From Garcia nutans (lineage: Eukaryota; Streptophyta; Magnoliopsida; Malpighiales; Euphorbiaceae): a DNA stretch of 64,000 nt. This document shows, one piece after another, positions 24,191 to 36,584 of this stretch (positions are counted from its first letter, which is position 1; each line of letters opens with the position of its first letter). Where the stretch lies: the NCBI GenBank assembly GCA_947685225.1, contig CANTUV010000012.1:1116001-1180000 (forward strand). The letters run 5' to 3'. The notes beneath the pieces were generated by a model. It saw only the letters and a program-made list of their open reading frames with translations. It had not been told where the DNA came from and ran no database searches. A program made the position numbers and the translations under genes.

Positions 24191-27100
24191 GGGAAAGAAG
24201 AGTAATAGTACATATTCTCTTGTTTTTCTTTATCTTTGGTGGGCTGTCTCTCTCTCTCTTTCTTTTTAAAAACTTTTTAAGATCTATACATAGGATTGTG
24301 TTGATCCAAGTTGGTAATCCTCTGTTTGGTGGAGGAAATTTTCCCAGTTTTGGCTAATACATATGGTGGTTTGGATAATCAATTAGGATTTGTCATTCAG
24401 TGACCGTTTGATGATTTTCTGAATGAGGTGTTCTCATTTTTATGGCTTTTTTTTATAAATATCTAGAACATGGTACTCTTGCATTGATATTATATTGTTA
24501 TATGGAAAATTCAAATTTGGATCTGGCATATGAAAATAGTTCTCCAATTGCATCTTCTTGTATTTGTGAGGTTGTTAATCACTGGTACACTTTATCTGGG
24601 TTAGTCTAATGTGACACTAACGAGTTGGGGTCTTAAGTGCATCTTCTGAATTGGGTATTAGGATATTTCAAAATGGCATGAGGTATAGGCATAGTATTGA
24701 TCTTTCGCCGTTGGTGATCGGCTCACTTAGCAGTGAGCTTGGGCCATAAATGTAGTAGTATTTGCTTACGTTTTAGCAACTTAATATAGCTTTGTACTTT
24801 TATGCATACCTTCTCAGTGTTCTTAATGTTTTTAAGTGCCCAACAGTATTTTCTTTTTGTCTGGATGGTTGCAACCTTGGGAGGCTATGTTCAAGTGTTC
24901 TCTTAGATATGATGCTTTGGATAGTTTTAGAGATTAGACTGTCTTAACTAGTTTTAGTAAACAAGCTGTTAGGGATTGTTTTGTTTGAGAAGTGTTGTCT
25001 ACGTAATGCTAACTGTATATGTTGCAACACATTTTATGTCCTAGGTTAATATGTTGCCTCTTTTGGAATGTGGAATTAGTATCATGCATGTGATGGGCTC
25101 CCTAAATTGTGTAAATAATATCAGATGGTAGTTATGGAGCTTTGATGGTATTGGTGCTAAAATGCTTTTGATGCGGATATTACTTTCATGAAGAGATAGG
25201 CTTCCATGTCAATGGATTGCAAGTACTTGCACGTGTAACAGTATTGGTGGTAAAAAGTGGTCGATGCAGAAGCTGTTTGGATATTCTTTGCTTAAAGAGA
25301 AATGCTTCCATGTTTATGGATTGCAACTCCGCGTGCGTTTAATGGTATTGGTGGTAAAAAGTGGTTGATGTGAATATTGCTTCCATAAAGAGATAGGCTC
25401 CCATGTTTATTGATTGCGAGTCCTTGTGCATTTTTGTGTTCTATTATCTTTGTGCTTTCTCTCTATGGATCTTATTCTGTTCTACCATTTTATTAATTTA
25501 TATACTTATTTTGGCTTTTAATTGTTTTTTGATTTAAACTCTTTTTACATGTTCAACTATCATGCGCCATTCATATATATTCTCTCTATCAACTTAATTG
25601 CAATCTGACATAGGTAGTGAAAATTGATTGATAATGCTGGCACAGGTAGTGAAAATTGCTGGATAATACTAGTTGCAAAATTACTAAACACAAATAGGAT
25701 TATGATACTTATGACCTCTCACAACAGGGTAACTTACAAGACAAACTTAGGAAAAACTGCACTTAAAGGTGGATTCATGGCAATCTTTACAGGTATGCAG
25801 AATTTTTTGGATACTTGGATAGAGGTGTACTAGATTTAATTTTTGCGCCATATTAGATTACATATAACTTGTTATTTATATGCTTGAGCATTGTTTGCTA
25901 TGATAGCTTTCTGTATATGGCTTTCCTTGAGCATTCACCTACAAGAATAGGTGTTGGAACAGCATGGCTTTTTAGGTTCTGGTTCTTTTTGAAGTTCTAT
26001 ATAAGCTCTTTGATTGCTAGTAGAATATATAAGCCCTGTGATTCCTAGTAGTTAGCATCGCCTTTTCTGCTAACGAGATATGCTATATCTGAGCCTGTGC
26101 TAGTAGTGGGAATTAAGTTAAGAGGCAATTATTTTACCATTTGCGGCTGGCAATTCCTGTAGATATTTATCGTTACGAACTAGAACGAATTAGAACATGA
26201 CGTCATAGCTGTATTCTTCTGTGTTTGGATCATTTTTTTTTGAGAATCCCCCTTGAGATTTTCGTGTTTTTGGGTGTAAGAAATTTTCTTCTGCCTTCTG
26301 GACAAGGCAAGCAAGTGGCATTTTGCAGTGTGGGCTTTTGCGCAGTGTTAATTGAACAGATTGGATTCTGCATATTGACATCACAAATTACAAATGTTAG
26401 TGGATTTTACTCTAGACATTTTGTTTAGTTGACTCTCGCAGTGTGGTTCTGGGCTTTGATTTATGGAATTTTTTGGTAGACGGCCAATAAAAATTAGTTA
26501 CTTTGAAGTATGGCTGAAATATTAAATTTTAAATTTTTGAGCTGTTATTTCTTAATAAAAAAAATCAATTTATTTGGTTTCAAATGAATACAATTTTAGT
26601 TTGATTAAAATATTAATTTTTTATTTCCCAGAATTTCATTTTTATGGCATATTTCAAATCTTTTTTCTTTTAAATAAAGAAGTAATATGTAATTACAGTA
26701 TCCTGATAACTGGGGTTCGGCTGATTTCAGTCGGCCAGTTCATGAGCCAAAACCTAACCCAGCCCTACGTCTCCATAAATATGCTTTTTTATAAATAATA
26801 CACAGAAGGCGACATTACTCTTTACTGTAAAAGATTAGGTTAAAGATAAGATTGCATGTTACCGTATATTGTTTGGTATTGGTAGAGAAGGTCAAGTTGC
26901 TTGCTTACACTTGAGATATGTGAACCCTGTTTAAAAAAATTAAAAACAACATACAATTTTTGACTGTTATCTTCCTTTTTCTGACCCCTCTTTAAACAAG
27001 TTGCTAATATATTTATACAGTTGTTGGACCAACCTTTTCCACTTCGAAGGGACACCTGAACTTGAAGAATCACACTAGGTAGAGCCAAACTTTTTCCAAA

Positions 27101-27845
27101 AGAGTTAAATATGAAATGTTTTTATTTTTTTTATTTTTTTAGTATTGATATAAAAAAAATGTATTTATCGTTAAATTCGTTAAATTGTGGCTTGATGTAC
27201 AGTATACTTTGATTATTAATGCGTCTCAAGTCTTTTTTTCATTAGAACAAAGCCGTGCAACTTTCCTAATGTTTTGACCTTTTGATTCCCTCTGCCTTTC
27301 CACTAACCTTTTCAGAAATTTGAAATCTTGTATTACATACATAAATCAAATTTAATTTAATGAATCAAGTGGTCTGCAGGCAGCTCAATTGAGCCAGTTT
27401 TTACAATAAAAATAAAATAATTTTTTTAACAACTATACAGTAAATATTAAAATAAAATAAGACCTAGGAAACAAAATCTAATATTCCAAATTTATACATC
27501 AATTCATCAAAAAAAAATAGTGTCTAAATTTTGGAGCTTCTCGCCGCCTTCTTCTTTCTGTAACTGTTAACTTACCTCAGCAGAGTGTTCAGAATCTCAA
27601 TGTATTCGTTACATACTTCCAATAATCTGGCGTAGGCATTTAATTTTATTAACTCATTATTTGTTCCTTTTTTCTTTTATTCTGCCATAATTCTGGCATT
27701 AAAAAAAATATTTTAATTTATTCCCCTTTAGCTTAAGCAAAGCAATACATTCGTTGTACTAAACTCCAGAATAATACCATTAACTAAACCGCCGTTTACT
27801 CTTTGGTTTGGGTGCATGTGCTCTCCTTAAATAAACAAATAACTC
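24191..27845. other. Long non-coding stretch between CSP-type gene and TLP1
   Basis: 24191-24500 is probably the CSP-type 3' UTR (T-rich, with a CTCTCTCTCT tract near 24248). The rest is less AT-rich than other gaps and contains the ~95-bp tandem units at 25148-25434, a perfect stem-loop at 24721-24738 (GCTCACT-TAGC-AGTGAGC) and a TGACGTCA palindrome at 26198-26205. I find no ORF with family resemblance. Confidence 0.55.
25148..25434. repeat. Three tandem units of about 90-104 bp
   Basis: Units start at 25148, 25241 and 25345 with GTATTGGTGSTAAAA. Each contains GATG(C/T)..., an AAAGAGA..., and TTCCATGT/CCCATGT followed by (T)GGATTGC or TTGATTGCGAG. They are diverged, so the array is old. Confidence 0.8.
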
Positions 27846-27854
27846 TATAAATAG
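27846..27854 (+). promoter_or_regulatory. TATA box of TLP1
   Basis: TATAAATAG lies 178 bp upstream of the TLP1 start codon. The same nonamer precedes TLP2 (58039-58047). Confidence 0.75.
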
Positions 27855-27947
27855 GTCCCCATACTCCATACTCCTCCCACATGAACTCCACTTATTCCCA
27901 TAACCTCTCTTTTAATACTCTAGTGACCATTTATACACATATAAAAT

Positions 27948-27967
27948 CCCCCCCCCCCCCCCCCCCC
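27948..27967 (+). repeat. Poly-C tract (20 C) in the TLP1 leader
   Basis: An uninterrupted run of 20 C lies between the TATA box and the ATG. It is very unusual in this AT-rich window. Its exact length is prone to sequencing error. Confidence 0.8.
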
Positions 27968-28023
27968 AATCAACATTTCATACCATTCAATTGCAAAACA
28001 TTCTTGATCTTTCTACCTCTACA

Positions 28024-29323
28024 ATGGCCTTTCATCACTTACACATTCCTTCCCTCTTTCTTTGCTCTCTTCTTATATTTTCAGGTAATAATTACGTTTA
28101 ATCATTTCATTTTTTTTATATTGGTAAATGGGTTTGACTAATTCTGATAATTAATTTGAACCATGAATGAGTTTATCTTTTCCTTCATTGATTAAGTTTC
28201 GTATTTGATATTCATATTTTTGATCCATGGTTTAGAAGTACGTATGTTTCTGTGTACTTTATGTAATGTTTTTTAGTTTCGTGAACGTACATGATTTCTT
28301 GTATCATATAGGGGTGTATTCAGCAACATTTACAATCACAAACAAGTGCAGCTGCCTTGTTTGGCCAGGAATACTTTCAAATGCAGGCACCTCACAACTC
28401 TCCACCACCGGCTTTGTTCTTCAACCAGGTGAATCAAACTCTGTCACAATCCCAGCTTCCTGGTCAGGCCGTTTATGGGGTCGAACGCTTTGCACTGAAG
28501 ATGCCACCACTGAAAAATTCACTTGCTTAACTGGTGATTGTGGCTCTTCCACTATCGAATGCTCTGGTGATGGTGCTGCACCTCCAGCCACTCTTGCTGA
28601 ATTCACTCTTAATGGAGCTAATGGTCTAGATTTTTACGATGTCAGCCTTGTTGACGGTTATAATTTGCCAATGGTAATATCACCACAAGGCGGCACCGGT
28701 GGTAATTGCACAATTACTGGTTGTTTTGTGGACTTGAACAATGCTTGTCCGGCGGAGCTTAAGGTAATGGACAGTGGAAATGGTGAAAGCGTGGCCTGTA
28801 AAAGTGCCTGTGACGCGTTTGGGAATCCAGAATATTGCTGTAGTGGCACTTATGGAAATCCAAGTACTTGCAAGCCCAGCTCTTACTCTGAATTCTTTAA
28901 AAATGCTTGTCCTAAAGCTTATAGCTATGCTTATGATGATAGAACTAGCATTTTTACCTGTGCCGGCGCCAATTATGACATCACATTTTGTCCTTCACCT
29001 TCCACCAGGTAAATTAATGTATTATGCTAATGAATTACAGGATGTGACCATTCTCTACTTTTGGTTCTCTGACGATTATAAATGCCCAGCACGTCTTATA
29101 ATTAATTTTTTTTTAATACCAAAAAAAAAAGTTAAAATTTCAATTTCCATTTTGCCGAACTCTAAATTCAATTTGTCTATGTTGCAGTCTAAAGTCGGCA
29201 AATGGACAGTACCCAGAAGCTATGCAAGTCTCAGCCAGCCCTCGTACCACCACATCATCATATTTCACTGGCGGAGCTTTCACTATTATAGCGGCGATTT
29301 GGCGGTTGTGGCAGCTCTTTTAA
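28024..29323 (+). CDS. Thaumatin-like protein (PR-5 family) with C-terminal hydrophobic tail
   Basis: Three exons: 28024-28084, 28312-29008, 29188-29323, all GT-AG, giving 297 aa. Residues 1-24 are a signal peptide (MAFHHLHIPSLFLCSLLIFS then GVYS), and the mature protein starts ATFTITNKC. The thaumatin fold is evident from WPG, the R of WGRTLC, TGDC, LAEFTLNG, DFYDVSLVDGYNLPM, CKSACDAFGNPEYCC, and YSYAYDD ... FTC ... TFCP; the REDDD acidic-cleft residues are kept. I count 17 cysteines where the family has 16. The extra one is in NKCSCLVWPG, where TLP2 has NKCNYTVWPG. Ending at the TAA in intron 2 would miss exon 3, which encodes a Ser/Thr-rich stretch and an apolar end (TGGAFTIIAAIWRLWQLF). 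This suggests a GPI or membrane anchor rather than a freely secreted PR-5. Confidence 0.92.
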
Positions 29324-30261
29324 CTGTATAATATATATATATATATATTATATTCTCGCAATATATATATAATATCCTGGCAATTGGGTGAGTTTGATTC
29401 ATTGAATTTATCAACAAATTCAGCCAAATTACGAGAAAATTGCTGCCACAAAATCAAAGACAGACGGCTTTAGATATGACGGGATTGGAATATTTACTTA
29501 AGCCTGCAAGTGGTCTCAAAATCAAATGATTTTGTTTACCATTTAAAATTGTATAATTTTTGGTGGAAGATAGTGATGGAAATGGCGAAACATAACACAG
29601 TTGGAAAAAGTGTAAAAATCTGCATCAGCAATCACGTTTCTGATTGGACTGAGAGACATTTTTAAATTAAAAGATTGGAGAGAAAAAAGACGAAAAGTGG
29701 GTGCTGAGTGGCTATTTTAATTAATTTATGTTTTATTTTATTTTAATTTCTCATTTTGATTTGAAAATGTAATATATAATATATATATATTATTAATTTT
29801 CGTAATACGATGAGTATTTTCTTTAACTTTTGCCTATTAATGTCAAATTTGATTACCTCACTTACAAAGTGATTTACAGTCTTTAATTTTTATTTATTTT
29901 GAGTTTTATTCATCATTTTATATAAATATATATTATTTATTTTTAATTATATTTGAAAAACTCTTTTAGAATTTTTGATGATCATAAAATAATTTTTTAA
30001 AAAATATTAAAAGATGACATGTTATATCATCTTCTTTCCAATTAATTAATTCAATATTTTTTATATTCATTATTAAGAGAGTTGTAATTAATTTTGTTTA
30101 ATAATATATATGCATGGTGTAGGTTTAATGCATGCCACCATAAGTTATAAATTATTCTCTTTAATATTTAGAGATGGAAGTTAATTATTCTTTAATAATA
30201 TATAATTAATTGAGATGCCTTTCTTTCGTGTGTGTCTTTATATTCTTGTTATTATTTATTA

Positions 30262-30839
30262 CTCTCTCTGTTTCACTTTAAGTGGTCCATTCTCTATTTT
30301 CACACATATTAAAAAAATTACTGATTTGTATAAATTTCATAAAAATACAAACTAATTTTTCTTTAATACCCTTCTTGCTATTATCCCTATTTAATGTATT
30401 ATTATTGAAAAACGAAATAGTCAAACTATTAATTTGATCTTTTATACTACTCATTTTTAAAAAATAAATTTGAAAACCTTCCATAAAATCTTATATTCTT
30501 CAACATCTTCATTCATATCACTGTTCATCATTATTCATCAAATGGTCACTATTATTTTAGAAGTGGAAGTGAATGATAAAAAACTTAGAATAATTACTTA
30601 TTCTATTTAAGTCAATATGTATATACTGTTATATTGAAAATTGTAAGTGGAATTTTAGAAAAAAGAAAATTTAGCATTGAATACTTAAAAGACCCTATAG
30701 AAAGATGTGAGTATTTATTAATTAAAGTACACCGAAGATATTCACGAATAAGGGTAGGATAGGAAGGAAAAATAATTATCTTAAAATAGGCCACTTAAAT
30801 TGAAAAAAATAAAAATTAAAAAAGGGTCAACGGATGGAG
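30262..30839. mobile_element. Tc1/mariner-type (Stowaway-like) MITE, 578 bp
   Basis: Terminal inverted repeats: CTCTCTCTGTTTCACTTTAAGTGG on the left, and CTCCATCCGTTGAC ... TTTAAGTGGCC reading inward from the right. Each end abuts a TA dinucleotide (30260-30261 and 30840-30841). The CTCCCTCCGT-type terminus and TA target are typical of mariner-derived MITEs. Confidence 0.8.
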
Positions 30840-32867
30840 TATAATTTAACACTTTTGAGTGTCAATTGTAATATAATATATAATTTCTTTTGTGGTCATC
30901 CTTTATCTAGATTTGGTTCATTTTTCATTTAAATTTAATAGGTGAATCCATTTTTTATTTAGTTGAATTGCGAATTAAGATTGTTGTATAAATAATTATC
31001 AAAAAGTTTATTTTTAATTAATCTTGTAATTTTTTTTTATAAAAAGTAAACTAAAAAAATTGTTTTCTTTATCGATCGGATGACAATTTTAATCTTTAAC
31101 CAATAACATGCAAAGCCAACTCTCCCAATATCTTTCGCTAACTTTAGATTAAATTTTAGAGAGTGCTCATTCAGAAACTTCTCTTTTTAGAGGTATTTGT
31201 ACATTTAATATATTATTTTCAGTTACTGTTTTCTTCTATGTATGCATATTTTTACATATTATATTTTTTAAAAAAATTATATATTTTTAGTATATTAAAG
31301 ATATATTCTACTTTTATAAATATATACTTAATATATTAACAATATATTAAAATAATAAATATATTTTAAAAAATTTAAAATATATATATAGTATGACTTT
31401 TGCAATTAAATGAAGGATTTTTTTTTTGTTTTTAGTATTACAAATGAAAAGAGGGAAATTGATTCTAAATTATTTAGGATAATGCAATTATCAATACACT
31501 AAGTCTCGATGTACAAGCAAGGAATATTAGTTAAAAAGATTAAGAAAACTAGCAGCTAGGCTTGCTGATGGGGTCGACAGAGACAAGGGGCCAACCCTAA
31601 TCTCTGCCGCCGCCTTGGCGGAGATTGGCCGCCCCAATCTCAGAAAATTTATTATTTATTTTTTAATTAAAATTTAAAAATATAAAAATAATAATTCAAT
31701 ATAATTATACACTTAATAAAATAATAATATAATAATAATTATGTGCAATAAAATTTAAAAAAATAATATAAGACAAAATATATTAAATTAAATTTTTTAT
31801 ATATATAAATAATTAAAAATATAATATACATAATATAAAATATAATAAATATAATATGTATAATATAATATATATATATATATATTGGATCCCACCCCAT
31901 CTAATAGAAAGAAATTTCTGCCCATCAGTGTCCCCATCCCCGTAAAAGAAGAATTCAAAAAAATTTTGTCCCATTCAGAATAAATTCCCATGAAAACGAA
32001 AATTTCATGTTTCACTGCCAATCCTACTTACAGCTTGGGGTACACAGGCCTAGGATGTAGCTTTAGGCTGTCGATATACACAGGAACAAAATCAGAAATA
32101 GAAGGTGGATAAAAATAAAAAAATATTATATATATTAAAAATAATATAAATGATAATTTTTTTATAATTTTTTTTATTAATATATAAAAAAATTTATATA
32201 TAAAAAAATTATAGGCACTTTTTACACGATAAAATATTAAAAATATAAATAATAAAATTAAAATAAAAAATAAAAATACATTAAAAAAATAAAATTTTTA
32301 ACTTTACATTAATTTTCAATGAGTTTGAACGGGATAAGTAAAGATTTTGAAAGGGGTAAATAAAGGTTTTAAAATTTTTAATAAAAAAATATATGTATAA
32401 TTTTTTTTTAAAATTGTGTACCCTTTCTTAAAAAGTAATTTTGCCACTGAATATATATGTATATAGCACTAGATCAATTGCTTTGTTTTAATTATTTTCT
32501 TTTATTTACTCAGTTGGTCATAGTTTTATTTGATTTTTTTTTTATCTCTAACCTCTGGATGGTCTTATTTTATCCACCACCTTTATAGCGTGAAAGACTT
32601 TTGTTGGTTAGATACGTTTATTTAGAAAGAAAACTAAGGAGTTTGTTAAAGGTTCTTCATACTTTGGCCTACCTCTCATGGCAATTGATGTTCTTCAGTT
32701 CTATTCATGGTGAAACTGCTGCTCCCAACGTATTAAGGACTTTGAAATAGTGGTTTTCTTTGTATGGTTTTCTTTCCTTTATAATCTAGATCTGTTAAGT
32801 TCTGTTTTGGAAAGTTTTTCTTTATTGTTTCTCGATGAGAATTTTTTTTTTGTATATTTTTTATTAT

Positions 32868-32990
32868 GTCGTGGAAATAGCCTCTTGCAATTAATTATAA
32901 AAAAAGACCGCGTACAAAGACTCAATGGATCCGATTCTTTTTTAAACTTCGCTCGTTACGAAAGCATTCGTGTACCGGACTGCCCTTTTT
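32868..32990 (+). mobile_element. 5'-truncated, decayed Au-like SINE
   Basis: GTCGTGGAAATAGCCTCTTGCA, CCGCGTACAAAG, GATCCGATTC, CGAAAGCATTCGTGTACCGG and CTGCCCTTTTT match, in order, the 3' two-thirds of the SINE at 15408-15593. The pol III head is missing, so it is a 5'-truncated copy. Confidence 0.85.
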
Positions 32991-34055
32991 AGATTTTTTT
33001 ATTATGTGGTTTTAATGATATTTCTCTTCTAATAAAAAAAAAGAAAAAAACAGGCCCTCAATTTTATATCTACCTTATTATTAAATTGAATTCATAAAAC
33101 TTGGTTATTTTGATAATAGATATTCTGATTTTTAGATCGATTCGGTTCAGTTTGATTTTTAATTTATTATTTTATTAATTTTATTTTTATTCAGTTATTA
33201 TTTTAGAAATAATTTTAAAAATTTCAGTTTGTTTTTACCTCTTTTTTTGAAAAAAAAATTAATTAATCATAGAAAGAATGAAAAAAGCCCTAAGTTTATC
33301 ACTTTATCTTCAAACTTTTACTTCATTTGAGGTCTCGAAAAATATTAATAAACTATATACCCAAAAAAAAAAATATTAATAAACTAATAATGTTGAGGTT
33401 AAGAAGTTCGAAAGTTCCAGCCGATGGCTGTAAATTAATTGGATAAGGTCGCAAAAGACTATTTTCAAAAGCTAAATCATTGCTCATATGTAAAAAGAAT
33501 AATTTCAATTTTTTGTCTGAGTTATTATAATATTTTGCAGTGTAATTAATTAGGATTAAAGTAATTTTATATTGATTTAAAATATATATATATATTATTT
33601 AGTATATGATGAGGGACTATTTTAAAAGTATTTAATACTAAATATTTTAGTTATAATAGTAATTAATATATCAATATACATATATTGTCATTTTAATATT
33701 TTTATATAATTATCAATCTTTTTTAACTTAATAATAATAATAATAATAATAGAGTTAAGGATTAAAATATGGGAAAGTTTTAATGGAACTATTAATTAGA
33801 AAGAAAGTCAAAGGAAGATAGAAATTTATATCTATGATTATTAATTAAGATTACAAGGAAGGGATGACATATCTAGAGAGAGGTAGCTTTAGTTTAATTA
33901 CATCAAAGATATGTTTATTTATTTATTTATTTATTTATTCAAAGTGGCCTTTATCTACTCTTTTTCTGTGGATTAACGTACCAAAATTTATTCAATAAAA
34001 AAAAGCGAGCCAAAATTTATTTATTTTGTAAATACAAAAATATTATTTTATAATA

Positions 34056-34312
34056 CTTCCCTATCCACAAATAATTAACACTTTAAAATTTCACATAAAA
34101 ATTAAAAAAATATATTATTTAATAATCTAATTTATATAACTATTTTACTAAAATATCATTCTATTTAATTTATTACTTATTTTATTATTTATTAATTATA
34201 AATAAATAAATTTAGAATAAAAATATAAAATGATTTTAATTTTTATAAAGTAATAATTATTTATGAACATAATTTATTATCTAAAATAATTATTATTTAT
34301 GAACTAAAGGAG
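34056..34312. mobile_element. Stowaway-like MITE, 257 bp
   Basis: Left CTTCCCTATCCACAAATAATTA and right (reverse complement) CTCCTTTAGTTCATAAATAATAATT form inverted ends. TA dinucleotides are at 34054-34055 and 34313-34314. Confidence 0.75.
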
Positions 34313-34413
34313 TATATATCAATGCCTCTACTTCTTTTTGTATGCATATAAATATATATGTTAATAATTATCATTATTAGATAATTTTTATCTTAAAACT
34401 TGTATAAATTTTA

Positions 34414-34674
34414 CTCTCTATTTTATTTCAAGTATTGTATATGGAAAAAAAAATTATTTCACTTTAAATATCATTTTTAGAAATTTAATAGAGTATTAAA
34501 TAAAAAAATTTAATATTATCTCTATTATTTAATGAAAGAGAATAAGTAAAATGAGAAAATAAGAAATATATTTAAATAAATTATAATAAATTTTTTATAA
34601 AATTTATAAAAATTAATATATTTTTTTTCTGTGCGCATTATTCTGACACAATACTTAAAATAAAACAAATGAAT
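34414..34674. mobile_element. Stowaway-like MITE, family A copy 1
   Basis: Left CTCTCTATTTTATTTCAAGTATTG and right reverse complement ATTCATTTGTTTTATTTTAAGTATTG, between TA dinucleotides. Internal sequence matches 36119-36584. Confidence 0.75.
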
Positions 34675-35021
34675 TATTACTTTACGGTAATTTCAAACTT
34701 GAAAGTCCTATTAATTTCATAATTAACATTTGAACATAATTTTTTATTACTATTTATTATCATAATTCCACATAAATTTAAAATAAAAATATATATATTA
34801 ATATATGTTGAGAAATTATCATCTAAGTGTCACTTAAGTATAATAGTTTCTTACTATATATTAACATATATATATATTTTATATCAAACTTATGTGGAAT
34901 TACCTTAATAATGTTAAAATATGCAAAATTAATTAAAATTTAAATTAAATACATACTCTTGATGATTTCACATTAATTGAATTTTTTATTAATTTAAATA
35001 TAAATCACTAAATTAGAAATA

Positions 35022-35202
35022 CTATTCTCATCTCATTTAAATTATCATATTTAGCTCATGCATATTTATTAAAGAAATCATAAAATTTTTTAATTATTAT
35101 TCAAAAATTATTTTAAATGGACTAAAATATTTTTAACTCATTAATATTATCATATTTAGCTTATGCATATTTATTTTGACAATTTAAATGGGACAAAAAT
35201 AA
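35022..35202. mobile_element. Stowaway-like MITE, 181 bp
   Basis: Left CTATTCTCATCTCATTTAAATT and right reverse complement TTATTTTTGTCCCATTTAAATT are inverted repeats bounded by TA. Confidence 0.72.
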
Positions 35203-35559
35203 TATATTGTATTTTCACAATATATTTACTCTAAAATGCTGTGTTTTTAATTTATGGTAATTTAATTAGAAATTTTTTTTCGTAATTTGTTTTTTTAGTA
35301 TAAATATAAAAATATCAAGAGTCAATTATATAATCATTATTATTATTATTATAATTACATTATATTGTTTGGTATAGCTGCAATTATAACTTTAATAATG
35401 AATTCAGATTAATACATCATGAACGAGCCTGATTCATCAAATATTTCCTACAATTATTGTTAATGCCATCTTATATTCATATAATCAAAGCTTGGCACTA
35501 AAAATAAAAAAGAAATATTTTTCTATTGTACGGGCTTTTGTGCCTTGAAGAACAAAGTA

Positions 35560-35587
35560 ATCGACATCTCCAGCCCTACTTTTAACA

Positions 35588-35619
<32 letters not shown>

Positions 35620-35990
35620 AGAAAGAAACAAAAGGATTCGAAAACCCTTTTCAGAAAGAATGATTATAGTATGAAAATGAGTTGTAGAGTGATGTAAACT
35701 TTAATAAAGAGATTGAATTCATTGCAGAGATCAGAAGAGAAAAAAAGGGGGGGTAAATAAAGCTGGATGATCATAGGCATGATGATGAGATGTTCGATGC
35801 ATATTATACATTGATAGAGAGAGGGAAAAAAAAAAAAGAGATACCCAAAAAGAAGTAAAAGTTAAAAAATCTTATCTTAAATTTCTTTACACGCACATAA
35901 ATGGAACATCCATGGCCATGGGCATGAAGAGGAGGATCTTGTTAAGGTCGGATGTTGATGGAAGTGTGTATTCTTTTTCATAAATAAAGA
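35560..35990. other. Transcript-like patch of unknown nature
   Basis: Less AT-rich than its surroundings, with a (CT)n(TA)n tract near 35588-35620 and purine-rich segments. Only tiny frames exist (for example a 22-codon plus-strand frame MGMKRRILLRSDVDG... near 35920). I recognise neither a protein nor a known microRNA. It could be a non-coding RNA or a leader remnant. Confidence 0.3.
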
Positions 35991-36118
35991 AAAGCAATTT
36001 ATAGCCTTCTTATAATTGATAAGAAGCCATTAATAACAATGCCAATTTGTGATAATTTCAATAAGCTATCATCATCTTTGGAAATGTAATGGATTGAATC
36101 TTTTTTTTGAGTAGTTTA

Positions 36119-36584
36119 CTGTAAATATTTTGTTTATTTTATTTTAAGTATAAAAAATTTTTATTTCATTTTAAATATCACTTTTAAAAAATTAAGAAAG
36201 TATTAATTAAAAAATTTTAATATTGCCTCTTTAATTAATAAAAATAAATAAATAAATAAAGTGAGAAAAATAAAAAAATATTACTTAGATAAATTCTAAT
36301 AAAATTTTGAGCAATGTTAAATAGATCAAATTGATTCGGATCAAAAGTATTTTTTGTATTAATTATATTAGAAAAATGACTATTTCAACCTTACATATAT
36401 TATTATTTTTAATAATAAATACAAGATTAGAATAGTCATTTATCTAATACAATTAATGTATAAACACTTTTGATTCGATCAATTTAATCCATGTAGCATT
36501 TTTATATAAAATTTTTAATGAGTAATTATTTTTTTAATATGTGTGTATTATTCTTACATAACACTTAAAATAAAATGAATAGTG
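36119..36584. mobile_element. Stowaway-like MITE, family A copy 2, interrupted
   Basis: Same family as 34414-34674 (shared AATTTTTATTTCATTTTAAAT-type core, TTTTAATATTG, and a right end with CACTTAAAATAAAATGAAT). TA borders are at 36117-36118 and 36585-36586. It is split by a foldback element at 36309-36502. Without that insert the length (~272 bp) agrees with copy 1 (261 bp). Confidence 0.72.
36309..36502. mobile_element. Foldback (hairpin) MITE nested in another MITE
   Basis: Arms of about 75-79 bp (36309-36387 and 36429-36502) are near-perfect inverted repeats, for example TTAATTATATTAGAAAAATGACTATT against the reverse complement TTAATTGTATTAGATAAATGACTATT, around a ~40-bp loop. Exact ends are approximate. 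Confidence 0.75.

Noticed and set aside
23711..24213. Long antisense frames across the cold-shock protein gene
   Set aside because: They are mirror frames of the GGN-rich coding sequence with low-complexity Thr/Ile or Pro/Leu content and no domain.
26198..26205. TGACGTCA palindrome as a regulatory site
   Set aside because: A perfect bZIP-type site, but it is more than 1.6 kb from any gene start and is a single eight-base match, so no role can be supported.
29009..29331. Alternative frames overlapping the TLP1 3' end, and the TLP1 frame stopping at 29010
   Set aside because: The stop TAA is part of the donor GTAAAT. Splicing to 29188 gives an in-frame conserved-type tail; the overlapping frame is out of register.
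35761..35990. A conserved microRNA precursor
   Set aside because: I compared it by eye with the common plant microRNA families I remember and found no mature sequence match or clear long hairpin.
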